Source of the DNA: Hyphomicrobiales bacterium
GTDB lineage: Bacteria; Pseudomonadota; Alphaproteobacteria; Rhizobiales; Xanthobacteraceae
Length of the DNA stretch: 13,340 nucleotides
Direction: 5' to 3'
Assembly: GCA_026400425.1 (NCBI GenBank)
Contig: JAPLPC010000246.1
Location: 1-13,340 of the forward strand
Within the stretch, counting starts at the first letter, position 1. Each line of letters begins with the position of its first letter. A program made the translations under genes and the position numbers. The notes below the pieces were generated by a model. It worked only from the letters and a program-made list of their open reading frames with translations, made no database searches and was not told where the DNA came from. This document shows positions 1 to 6,838 of the stretch, piece after piece.

Positions 1-915
1 GAATTTCGCCGCAAAGCGGTCGTGAATCGCTTCGTGAACGAAAAATCGCGTCGGGGAGGTGCAGACCTGCCCGCCATTGCGGAATTTCGCCGTCACGGCC
101 GAGATCGCCGCAGCTTCCGGATCGACGTCGCCGAAAATCAACACCGGCGCGTGGCCGCCCAGTTCCAGCGTCATCCGCTTCATCGTCTGGACCGCGAGCG
201 CACCCAGTTGCTTGCCGACCTCCGTCGATCCCGTGAAAGTCAGGCCGCGCGTGATCGGCGAGCGCAACAGCTTTTGCGAGATCAATGCGGGATCTCCGAA
301 CACGACATTCAGCACGCCCGCGGGCAAGCCGGCATCCACCAGCGCCGCCGCAATGGCAAGCGCGGTGGCTGGGGTCTCTTCCGCCGGCTTGATGATGACC
401 GAACATCCCGCTGCCAATGCGCTGGAGATTTTTCGCGCCGGCGTGATGGCCGGTGCATTCCACGGCGCAAAGGCCGCGATCGGGCCGAGCGGCTCGCGCA
501 CCGCCATCTGCTGGATATTGCGGCTGCGTGACGGGATCACCCGGCCATAGGCACGGCGGCCCTCTTCCGCATTCCACGCAAAAATGCCGGCAGCGGTATC
601 CACCTCGGCGCGCGATTCCGCGATCGGCTTGCCCAGCTCCAGCGTGATCAGGCTGGCGATCGCTTCCTTGCGCTCCACGATCAGCGCTGCCGCGCGCTGC
701 AGGATCGCACCGCGATCGACCGCCGACATCCTGCGCCACTGTTCGAACCCACGCGCTGAACCAGCGAGCGCCTCGTCGAGATCGGCGTTGCTGGCATGCG
801 GCAACGCACCGAGCACGCCGCCCGTGGACGGATTGAGCACCGGCTCGCTGGCACGGCTCTCGCCGCTGCGCCACTTGCCATCGATGAAAAGCTCGAGCGT
901 AGGATAGTCGGTCAT
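1..915 (-). CDS. NAD(P)-dependent aldehyde dehydrogenase, C-terminus beyond left edge
   Basis: The first 305 residues of an aldehyde dehydrogenase superfamily protein (usual length about 480) are visible; the gene runs off position 1 with no stop. The family oxidises an aldehyde to the acid with NAD(P)+ through a cysteine thiohemiacetal. The general-base Glu is E251 in TLELGGHAP and the nucleophile is C285 in NGGQVCTSP. Their 34-residue spacing is canonical. The cofactor-binding FAPWNAPA and IIKPAEETP segments and the FTGSTEVG turn are also present. It begins MTDYPTLELFIDGKW, a normal family N-terminus, with AGGGA (923-927) 7 nt before the ATG. It resembles the succinate-semialdehyde/benzaldehyde dehydrogenase-like branch, but substrate cannot be assigned. 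It lies 80 bp downstream of the binding-protein gene on the same strand, with an intrinsic terminator in the gap, so it may be expressed at a lower level or separately. Confidence 0.93.
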   Translation of the reverse strand, partial: MTDYPTLELFIDGKWRSGESRASEPVLNPSTGGVLGALPHASNADLDEALAGSARGFEQWRRMSAVDRGAILQRAAALIVERKEAIASLITLELGKPIAESRAEVDTAAGIFAWNAEEGRRAYGRVIPSRSRNIQQMAVREPLGPIAAFAPWNAPAITPARKISSALAAGCSVIIKPAEETPATALAIAAALVDAGLPAGVLNVVFGDPALISQKLLRSPITRGLTFTGSTEVGKQLGALAVQTMKRMTLELGGHAPVLIFGDVDPEAAAISAVTAKFRNGGQVCTSPTRFFVHEAIHDRFAAKF

Positions 916-935
916 CGCAAAGTCCCTTGGTCAGC

Positions 936-963
936 AAAACGGGCACGGCATTGCCGCGCCCGT
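936..963 (-). terminator. Intrinsic terminator after the binding-protein gene
   Basis: In minus-strand RNA, an 11-bp stem (arms 953-963 and 939-949, one G-U wobble, AAU loop) is followed directly by UUUU (936-939). The stem is GC-rich and starts 32 nt after the binding-protein stop codon. The plus strand has no T-run after the hairpin, so it works in one direction only. It lies 20 nt upstream of the aldehyde dehydrogenase ATG, so it should reduce or block read-through into that gene. Confidence 0.75.
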
Positions 964-995
964 GAGTTGGGGGCAGAGTTATCGAAGCCCGGCCG

Positions 996-2210
996 TTACT
1001 TGGCCGCGCTGCTCAGCGGGCAGTTACCGTCCTTGAGCGGACGGAACGCCTTGGCGCCGGGAACGGTGTCCAGGATCTTGTAATAATCCCACGGATACTT
1101 GGACTCTGCCGGCTGCTTGACCTGCAGTAGATACATGTCGCGGATCACGCGGCCGTCCTCGCGGATCGAGGCGTTGGTCGTATAGAAATCGTTGATCGGG
1201 AGTTTCTTCATTTCAGCCACGACCTTGGCGCCGGCATCGGTCTTGGATGCTTCCACCGCCTTGAGATAATGCGTCACGGCACCATAGACGGCCGCCTGCA
1301 AGCTGCCCGGCGCCTTGCCGTTGAAGCGCTCCATAAAACGCTTGCTCCATGCGCGGGTCTTCTCGTTGGCGTCCCAGTAGAAGCTGTCGGCGAAGATCAG
1401 ATCCTTCGCACTGGCAAGACCGAGCGCATGAATGTCCGGCAGGTTCACCAGCAGCGCGGCCATGCTCTGACCGCTCGATGTGAGACCAAACTCGTTGGCC
1501 TGCTTGAGCGCCGTCATCATGTCGGAGCCTGCATTGGCGAGACCGACGACCTGGGCCTTGGAGGCCTGCGCCTGCAGCAGGAACGACGAGAAATCCGACG
1601 AATTCAGCGGATGTTTGCTCGAGCCGAGCACCTTGCCGCCATTGGCGGTCACAACCTTGGCGGCTTCCGATTCAAGCGCGAGACCGAAACTATAGTCCGC
1701 CGTCAGGAAGTACCAGCTCTTGAGGCCCTTCTGCACCAGCGGCGCAGTGGCGACGTTGGCGAGGGCGTAGTTGTCATAGGCCCAGTGCACACCATTCGGC
1801 GAACAGGCTTTGCCGGTGAGGTCCGGCGTGCCCGGGCCGGTGGCCAGGAACACCTTGTCCTTCTCCCGCGACAGCTGCTGCACAGCCAGCGCCACGCCCG
1901 ACGACACCACTTCCGTAATCGTGTCGACGCCTTCGGTGTCATACCACTTGCGCGCCAAAGCGAGGCCGATATCGGCCTTGTTCTGATGATCGGCCGAGAT
2001 CACCTCGATCGGCATCCCATCGACCTTGCCGCCAAAGTCTTCAACCGCCATCTTGGCAGCCAGTACCGAGCCCGCGCCGACATTGTCGGCGTAGGGACCG
2101 GACATGTCGGTGAGCACGCCGATCTTGACGGTGCCATTGGAGATTTCCGCCGAGGCATTCGTAACGAAGGACAGCATCGCGGCTGTCACGAGCAGCTTGT
2201 TGATCTTCAC
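996..2210 (-). CDS. Periplasmic substrate-binding protein, branched-chain amino acid ABC type
   Basis: This is a 404-residue type-1 periplasmic binding protein (Leu/Ile/Val-binding, Peripla_BP_6 style). It would capture a small organic solute in the periplasm for an ABC importer. Residues 1-21 form a Sec signal peptide (basic KINK, hydrophobic core, cleavage near NASA|EIS). The mature protein opens with VKIGVLTDMSGPYADNVG, the classic first strand of the family. In Rhodopseudomonas and Bradyrhizobium, relatives often bind aromatic or dicarboxylic acids rather than amino acids, so the ligand is open. I chose the GTG start at 2208-2210 because it is preceded by GAGAGGGG at 7 nt and gives the signal peptide at the N-terminus. 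The reading frame stays open to 2432, but that extension has no signal. No permease or ATPase partner is present in the window. It lies 35 bp after the hydrolase gene and ends before a terminator. Confidence 0.93.
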   Translation of the reverse strand: MKINKLLVTAAMLSFVTNASAEISNGTVKIGVLTDMSGPYADNVGAGSVLAAKMAVEDFGGKVDGMPIEVISADHQNKADIGLALARKWYDTEGVDTITEVVSSGVALAVQQLSREKDKVFLATGPGTPDLTGKACSPNGVHWAYDNYALANVATAPLVQKGLKSWYFLTADYSFGLALESEAAKVVTANGGKVLGSSKHPLNSSDFSSFLLQAQASKAQVVGLANAGSDMMTALKQANEFGLTSSGQSMAALLVNLPDIHALGLASAKDLIFADSFYWDANEKTRAWSKRFMERFNGKAPGSLQAAVYGAVTHYLKAVEASKTDAGAKVVAEMKKLPINDFYTTNASIREDGRVIRDMYLLQVKQPAESKYPWDYYKILDTVPGAKAFRPLKDGNCPLSSAAK

Positions 2211-2245
2211 GTGTTTTCCCCTCTCGAAGTCTTTTTTGGTTTCGT

Positions 2246-3110
2246 TCACCTGATGTCGTTGAGCACCGGCAGCAGATAGGTCAGGAATTTGTCGGGATCC
2301 TCGCTCATCGGAAAGTGGCCGAGGCCTTTCATGATGGTGACGCGGCTGCCCTTGACGCTGTTGGCGACCGCCATCGTCTCTTCCGGCGTGCAGGAATAAT
2401 CGTATTCGCCGGACAGCAGGAACAGCGGGCACTTCGAAGTGTCGATCTGCGCGACACGTGCGCGGATGTCGCCGTCGAGCTTGTAGAAATACAGGTCACC
2501 CTTGAACACGCCGGGGCCGCCCTGCATGTAATGCCAAAGCGTTTCCCAACGATCGGCATCCGGCGCATCGGGGCCGACGAGACCGGACACGATCGCTGCG
2601 CAGACTTCGCCGCCATGGACGTCCGGGCGATGCAGAAAGTTCAGATCGTAATACGGATCCACATGGGCGCCGGCCTGCAGGCCGATGATGGCGCGGAACC
2701 GCTCGGGATGCTCGAGCGCCCCGCTCGGGATGCTCGAGCGCCAGATGCAGCACGATGCGGCCGCCGATCGAGCAGCCCATCACGATGGGCTTGTCGAGCT
2801 CCAGCGCTGCCGACACCGCGAGGATCATCTCGGTATATTGCGCCGAGGTGAGCTGATATTCCTCATTGTGCCAGCCCACCGGCGGCGACGACTTGCCATG
2901 CCGGGGCATGTCGAAGGCGATGACGCGATGACCCGCCGTGACGCGCGTGTCATTCATCAGCGCGCGATACTGGCGGCCATCGGCGCCCGCTGTGTGCAGG
3001 CAGAGCAAAGGCGTGCCCTGCCCGGCTTCTTCCACATAGATGCGATGCGCGCGGCCGAACAGATCGAGATGCAGATAGCGGCCGATGGTGGATTCGAAAC
3101 GAGCGGTCAT
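2246..3110 (-). pseudogene. Alpha/beta hydrolase, frameshifted by a 22-bp tandem duplication
   Basis: The N-terminal half reads MTARFESTIGRYL onward through residue 130. It shows an oxyanion-type HTAG (39-42), DMPRHGKS (67-74) and the nucleophile elbow GCSIGG with S114. It then leaves frame after LALEHPER. The C-terminal half lies one frame away with the acid D230 (SGEYDYS) and H258 (GLGHFPM), numbered for the repaired protein. Removing one copy of the 22-bp repeat (2699-2742) joins the halves as LEHPERFRAIIGLQAGAH and gives exactly 280 residues. As read, translation yields 204 residues, the last 74 out of frame, ending at 2496, and loses Asp and His. The family includes C-C bond hydrolases, enol-lactonases and esterases; substrate is unknown. 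The ATG overlaps the upstream stop as ATGA (3107-3110), indicating coupled translation. The change may be a true mutation, a reversible slippage state, or an assembly error. Confidence 0.9.
2699..2742. repeat. Perfect 22-bp tandem duplication inside the hydrolase gene
   Basis: Positions 2699-2720 and 2721-2742 are identical over all 22 bases. The flanking bases (2698 versus 2720, 2743 versus 2721) differ, so the unit is exactly two copies. Because 22 is not a multiple of three, it shifts the reading frame. The unit contains the short repeat GCTCG twice, which favours strand slippage. Confidence 0.97.
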
Positions 3111-3472
3111 GCGGCGGCTCCTGCGCGCAGTTTCACCAGCGCTTCCTTGAAGTAGCGCAGATTGGCCATGAAGACGTGCAGATCGCCCTCGGCTTTCAGC
3201 ACCCGGCGCTTGATGAGCGCCATCAGGTCGTGCGAGCCCGGCTGCGGCTTCGCGCTCCAGAACATGTTCCACTCCTCTTCCGACGCCCGCAGCGCGAACG
3301 ACCATGACGGCATCACGAACGGGCCTTTGGTGATCGACACGATCCGGCCCTCGTTGATCCCGATCAGCCAGGCGGTCTGGCCGACTTCGAGCAGAAAATG
3401 AGTCGACAGACACCGGTCGCGCCTGACCAGCATCTCGTCGCCATTGACCTTGTTTTGCAGGTCTTCAATCAT
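3107..3472 (-). CDS. Small SCP2-like (sterol carrier/lipid-binding fold) protein
   Basis: The product is a 121-residue cytosolic protein with no signal peptide. The C-terminal half has a pattern like the SCP2 sterol-transfer domain: PSWSFALRASEEEW followed by a 'LKAEGDLHVFMANLRYFKEAL' helix-like stretch, here lacking the usual N-terminal extension. SCP2-like domains bind acyl chains or acyl-CoA, which would suit a neighbour of an acyl-CoA synthetase and an acyl-CoA dehydrogenase. That role is inference. I chose the ATG at 3470-3472 because AAGGGAGG lies immediately upstream. An in-frame ATG at 3487 overlaps the preceding stop as ATGA and would add five residues (MKGGH). Its own stop overlaps the hydrolase ATG by 4 bp. 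Family assignment is tentative; the reading frame itself is well supported by both overlaps. Confidence 0.75.
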   Translation of the reverse strand: MIEDLQNKVNGDEMLVRRDRCLSTHFLLEVGQTAWLIGINEGRIVSITKGPFVMPSWSFALRASEEEWNMFWSAKPQPGSHDLMALIKRRVLKAEGDLHVFMANLRYFKEALVKLRAGAAA

Positions 3473-3483
3473 GTGCCCTCCCT

Positions 3484-5574
3484 TCATGCGAGCGCGACGA
3501 GCGCATCGACAGCGACGACGCCCTCGCCCACCCGATTGATGATCAGCGGATTGATCTCGGCATCCACCACGATCACATCCTTGGCCAGCGCCAGCCGCGA
3601 CATTGCAACGATCGCATGTGCCAAAGCGTCCATATCGCCATGGGGCTTGTTGCGGAAGCCTTGGAACACACGGCTGATCGCCAGTTCCGCGATCATGTCC
3701 TTGGCCGTCTCGAGATCGACCGGCGCGAGGCGAATGCTGCGATCGCGGTAGATCTCGGTATAAATGCCACCGGCCGCGAGCAGCACCAGCGGCCCCGCTT
3801 CCGGATCGACGCGGTAGCCAAGCAGCATTTCGCCCAGCCCCGCCGTCATCGGCTGCACCAGCACCTGCGAAACGGCTGCATCCGGCCGATGCGTTCTCAC
3901 GCTCTCCGCAACCTTTGCGATGGCCGCTTTGAGTTCAACCTCGCTGCCGACATTGAGAACGACGCCGCCAACTTCGGTCTTGTGCGCGATCTCCGCCGAC
4001 AGCAGCTTCACCGCCACCGGATATTCAAATGGCAGCTCGACCGATGTCGCATCGATAGCGACCGCCACCGCCGGCGCATGCGGCACGCCGATGCGTTTCA
4101 TCAGAGCATAGGCGGCGAGTTCGTCGAGCTGCCGCCTCCGCTGCGCGGTGATGTCGTGCAGCGGTGCTGCCAGCGCCGTCGCCTGCCGACGCAGCAGCGC
4201 GGCGCTGACCGCATCGGCGCAGGATTCGGGCGTGCGGAAATTCGGCACGCCGGCTTCCGCGAGCAATGCCAACGCCTGCGGCGCATCGGGCACCAGGAAC
4301 GTCACCAGCGGTTTTGCCGACGCCGCGCTGTCAATCACCGGCTTCACCGCCAGCTCCGGCTGGAACCGGGCGGAAGACCCGACCACCGCCACCACCACAT
4401 CGAATTCCGGTGCCGACAGCATGGTGTCGAGCGCGGCCCTCATGACGTCGTAGCGCGTGCCCGCCAATGTGAGGTCGGTGATGCGCTCGTGATTGGCCTT
4501 GACCCCGGCGGCAGTAAGCTGCGCGAACGTCTCGTCGCTCGGCTTCACCACGTCGATGCCGCGCATTGCGAGTTCGTCCACCACCATCGCCGCGCCGCCG
4601 CCGGTGGTGGTCACCACGCCGACGCGCTTGTTGCGGCGCGCGACAGCCGGCCGCGCCGGCAGGCGCTGCAGCAGCGGCAGCGCTTCGAGCAGCGTTTCGA
4701 AATTGAACATACGGGCAATGCCGCAATCGGCGAGGAAAGCCGAGGACACATCGTCCTCGCCGGCCAGCGCGCCGGTATGCGACAGCGCGAGTTCAGCCGC
4801 CGCCGCAGAGCGGCCAAGCTTGTAGGCGACAACGGGCTTGCCGCGCGCGGCCGCCGCTAGTGCAAACGTGCGCAGATCCTGCGCGTGGCGAATGCTTTCG
4901 AGAAACAACATGTAGCCGGTGACTTCGGGATCATCGAGCGTCGCTGCGCAGATCTCGCCGAGGCTGAGATCGATCTCGTTGCCGACCGAGACCAGACCCG
5001 CGAAGCCGATATTGCGGGCTTTGCCGCGTGAGATCAGGCCACCAAGCAGGCTGCCGCTATGGGACGCCACGAAGATGCCGCCGCGCGGCAGGTCGGGCTC
5101 GGCGAAGGCTGCATTGGCCGTGATGATGGTCTTGTGATGTAGACTGATGGCACCGAGGCTCGACGGCCCGAGAATGCGCAGACCCGTATCCGCGCAGATC
5201 GTCTGCAGCCGTGCGACGAGCTCGTGGCCGGCGTCGCCGCCTTCGGAAAATCCGGAAGCAAGGATGGTCGCGACGGGCACACCGAGCCGGCCGCATTCCG
5301 CGGCGGCAGCCACCGCATCCTCGGTCGGCGTCAGGATGAAGACGTGATCGGGCACCTCGGGCAGTTCGGCCAGCGACGGCCATGCCTGTTCGCCCAGCAC
5401 CGTCGGACGGCGCGGATTGATCGGATAGATCTTGCCCGCGTAACCGGCGCGTCGCAGATATTGTAGCGGTCGCGCCGACGTCTTCGACACGTCGTCGGAC
5501 GCGCCGACCAGCGCGATGCTATCAGGGGCGAGCAGCGCCTGCCGGAGCGATGGCTTGGTGGTGTCAGCTGGCAC
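3484..5574 (-). CDS. ADP-forming acyl-CoA synthetase (acetate-CoA ligase family, fused alpha-beta)
   Basis: This 696-residue protein belongs to the NDP-forming acyl-CoA synthetase superfamily, which links a carboxylic acid to CoA with ATP giving ADP and phosphate. An N-terminal CoA-binding Rossmann domain (about 13-135, with ALVGASDD at 21-28 and INPRR at 52-56) leads into a succinyl-CoA-ligase-like region. That region carries LSHTGALAG, whose H266 matches the family's phospho-histidine. A third domain (about 315-460) contains TTTGGGAAM. The C-terminal ATP-grasp domain (about 475-696) contains AHKTEVGGVVLN (H531) and LAAGGIYTEIYRD. The usual GPNxLG motif reads LGPSSLG. The start is a GTG at 5572-5574 with GGAG upstream, overlapping the acyl-CoA dehydrogenase stop by 11 bp. 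The ATGA at its end couples to the SCP2-like gene. Relatives include pimeloyl-CoA ligase and feruloyl-CoA synthetase-like enzymes, so the acid could be aliphatic or aromatic. Confidence 0.93.
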   Translation of the reverse strand: MPADTTKPSLRQALLAPDSIALVGASDDVSKTSARPLQYLRRAGYAGKIYPINPRRPTVLGEQAWPSLAELPEVPDHVFILTPTEDAVAAAAECGRLGVPVATILASGFSEGGDAGHELVARLQTICADTGLRILGPSSLGAISLHHKTIITANAAFAEPDLPRGGIFVASHSGSLLGGLISRGKARNIGFAGLVSVGNEIDLSLGEICAATLDDPEVTGYMLFLESIRHAQDLRTFALAAAARGKPVVAYKLGRSAAAAELALSHTGALAGEDDVSSAFLADCGIARMFNFETLLEALPLLQRLPARPAVARRNKRVGVVTTTGGGAAMVVDELAMRGIDVVKPSDETFAQLTAAGVKANHERITDLTLAGTRYDVMRAALDTMLSAPEFDVVVAVVGSSARFQPELAVKPVIDSAASAKPLVTFLVPDAPQALALLAEAGVPNFRTPESCADAVSAALLRRQATALAAPLHDITAQRRRQLDELAAYALMKRIGVPHAPAVAVAIDATSVELPFEYPVAVKLLSAEIAHKTEVGGVVLNVGSEVELKAAIAKVAESVRTHRPDAAVSQVLVQPMTAGLGEMLLGYRVDPEAGPLVLLAAGGIYTEIYRDRSIRLAPVDLETAKDMIAELAISRVFQGFRNKPHGDMDALAHAIVAMSRLALAKDVIVVDAEINPLIINRVGEGVVAVDALVALA

Positions 5575-6718
5575 GGGCGCTCCGCTGATCGAAGCGCCGA
5601 TCGAACACGTCTTCGGCGATCCGGTTCTTGAGGATTTCGATGGAGCCGCCGGCGATCATCCAGCCGCGGGTTCGTCGCATGCAGTATTCGGCGAGCGCTT
5701 CCTGGCTGTAGCCGAGGCCGCCCATGATCTGCACCGCTTCATTCGCCGCATCGAAGCCGGCCTGGTTGCAAGCGAGCTTGGCGAGCGCCGTCTGATACGG
5801 CGACGGCAGCCCCTCGGTGACGCTGGCGGCGCGATACAGCAGCATCTGCGCCGATTCCAATTTCAGCGCCATGTCCGCGAACTTCCATTGCAGGCCCTGG
5901 AACTCGCACAATGGACGGCCGAACTGCTTGCGGATCAAAGCATGCTCGCGTGCAAGATTGAACGCATAGCGGCCGAGCGCCAGCGCGCGCGACGAATTGC
6001 CGAGGCGCTCGACATTGAAGCCCGAGATCTGCTTCTTGAAGCCACCGGGGCCGAGCAGCACGTTCTTGGCCGGAATCCGGCAATTCTCGAAATAAAGCTG
6101 ACTCCACTGCTCGCCGCTCATGAACGGCGTCGGCTTGCCGATGGTGAAGCCGGGCGTATCCCGCTCGATGATGACGGAACCGATGCCGTTCACGCCGGGC
6201 CCGAAGCGCACATAAACGAGATAGATCGCGGCATCAGGACTGTGCGTGCCGAACACCTTGCTGCCATTGATCAGATAGCTGTCGCCATCTTCGGTGGCGG
6301 ATGTCTTCAGTTCGGTCACCGCGGATCCGGCGTCCGGCTCGCTCATGCCGAGACTGATGCAGATATTGCCGGCCAGAAGATCCGGCAACCAACGCTCCTT
6401 CTGCTCCGGCGTGGCATATTCCACGAAGGTGCGGATCGGGCCGAAATTGCCGGCCTGGATCACGTCGGCGCTGCGCGGACATACCGATGCGATCTGCTCG
6501 ATGGCGATGACGGAGTCGAACAGCGTGCCGCCCTGCCCGCCATGCTCGGGATCGAAGGCGATGCCCATCAGCCCTTGCTTGCCCATCATCTGCGCGACAT
6601 CGCGCGGGAAATGGGGATCATGCGCCCGCTCCAGCGCGCCGGCCTTCAGATTTGATTCGGCGAAGCGACGCACACTGTCCGCAAATGCCTGCTGCTCTTC
6701 GTTCAGTTCGAAATTCAT
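5564..6718 (-). CDS. Acyl-CoA dehydrogenase, isovaleryl-CoA-type catalytic base
   Basis: The product is a 384-residue FAD flavoprotein that would introduce a 2,3 double bond into an acyl-CoA and pass electrons to ETF. Seen in order: the N-terminal helical domain starting MNFELNEEQQAF; the flavin signature ISLGMSEPDAGSA (121-133, last position S instead of D); the beta domain; and the C-terminal signature QIMGGLGYSQE (330-340). At the medium-chain enzyme's catalytic Glu position (YEGT motif) this protein reads IAGGSIEI, so that base is absent. E237 in FNVERLG aligns with the Glu used by isovaleryl-CoA dehydrogenase, so a base is still available. The first gene of its operon, it faces the LysR gene across 120 bp. 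An in-frame ATG at 6787 would add 23 residues of non-family sequence, so I start at 6718 despite a weak ribosome-binding site. Confidence 0.94.
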   Translation of the reverse strand: MNFELNEEQQAFADSVRRFAESNLKAGALERAHDPHFPRDVAQMMGKQGLMGIAFDPEHGGQGGTLFDSVIAIEQIASVCPRSADVIQAGNFGPIRTFVEYATPEQKERWLPDLLAGNICISLGMSEPDAGSAVTELKTSATEDGDSYLINGSKVFGTHSPDAAIYLVYVRFGPGVNGIGSVIIERDTPGFTIGKPTPFMSGEQWSQLYFENCRIPAKNVLLGPGGFKKQISGFNVERLGNSSRALALGRYAFNLAREHALIRKQFGRPLCEFQGLQWKFADMALKLESAQMLLYRAASVTEGLPSPYQTALAKLACNQAGFDAANEAVQIMGGLGYSQEALAEYCMRRTRGWMIAGGSIEILKNRIAEDVFDRRFDQRSARAS

Positions 6719-6796
6719 GTCGTCGGGGCACCTGATGGATTGACCCGACCTGTTTCCCAGCCCTGGCTTTGACCGACAACTGCACATCGGTTATAG

Positions 6797-6819
6797 GGTC
6801 ATGACAATATGTAATGACC
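6797..6819. promoter_or_regulatory. Probable LysR-regulator operator (T-N11-A box)
   Basis: GGTCAT-N11-ATGACC is an inverted repeat with perfect 6-bp arms and the exact T-N11-A core expected for LysR-type regulators (T6802, A6814). Over 11 bp per side, 9 positions are symmetrical. It lies in the divergent gap, 19 bp upstream of the regulator GTG and 78 bp upstream of the acyl-CoA dehydrogenase ATG. It could therefore serve autoregulation and control of the catabolic operon. A weak minus-strand -10-like TATAAC (6790-6795) lies beside it. Confidence 0.75.
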
Positions 6820-6838
6820 TTAGGCTTCCGTTCAGACC

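Noticed and set aside
1269..2279. 336-residue plus-strand open frame opposite the binding-protein gene
   Set aside because: Antisense shadow without motifs; the minus-strand product has a signal peptide and family sequence throughout.
2211..2432. Upstream extension of the binding-protein frame
   Set aside because: It would bury the signal peptide 74 residues inside the protein; the GTG at 2210 has a strong ribosome-binding site.
2246..2662. C-terminal hydrolase fragment as an independent gene starting at a GTG (2662)
   Set aside because: No ribosome-binding site precedes the GTG, and the sequence is the exact continuation of the upstream hydrolase once one 22-bp copy is removed.
3616..4860. 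414-residue plus-strand open frame opposite the acyl-CoA synthetase
   Set aside because: Composition is Arg/His/Gln-rich with no domain pattern; the minus-strand synthetase is complete and has operon overlaps on both sides.
5516..6655. 379-residue plus-strand open frame opposite the acyl-CoA dehydrogenase
   Set aside because: Antisense shadow; the dehydrogenase carries complete family signatures.
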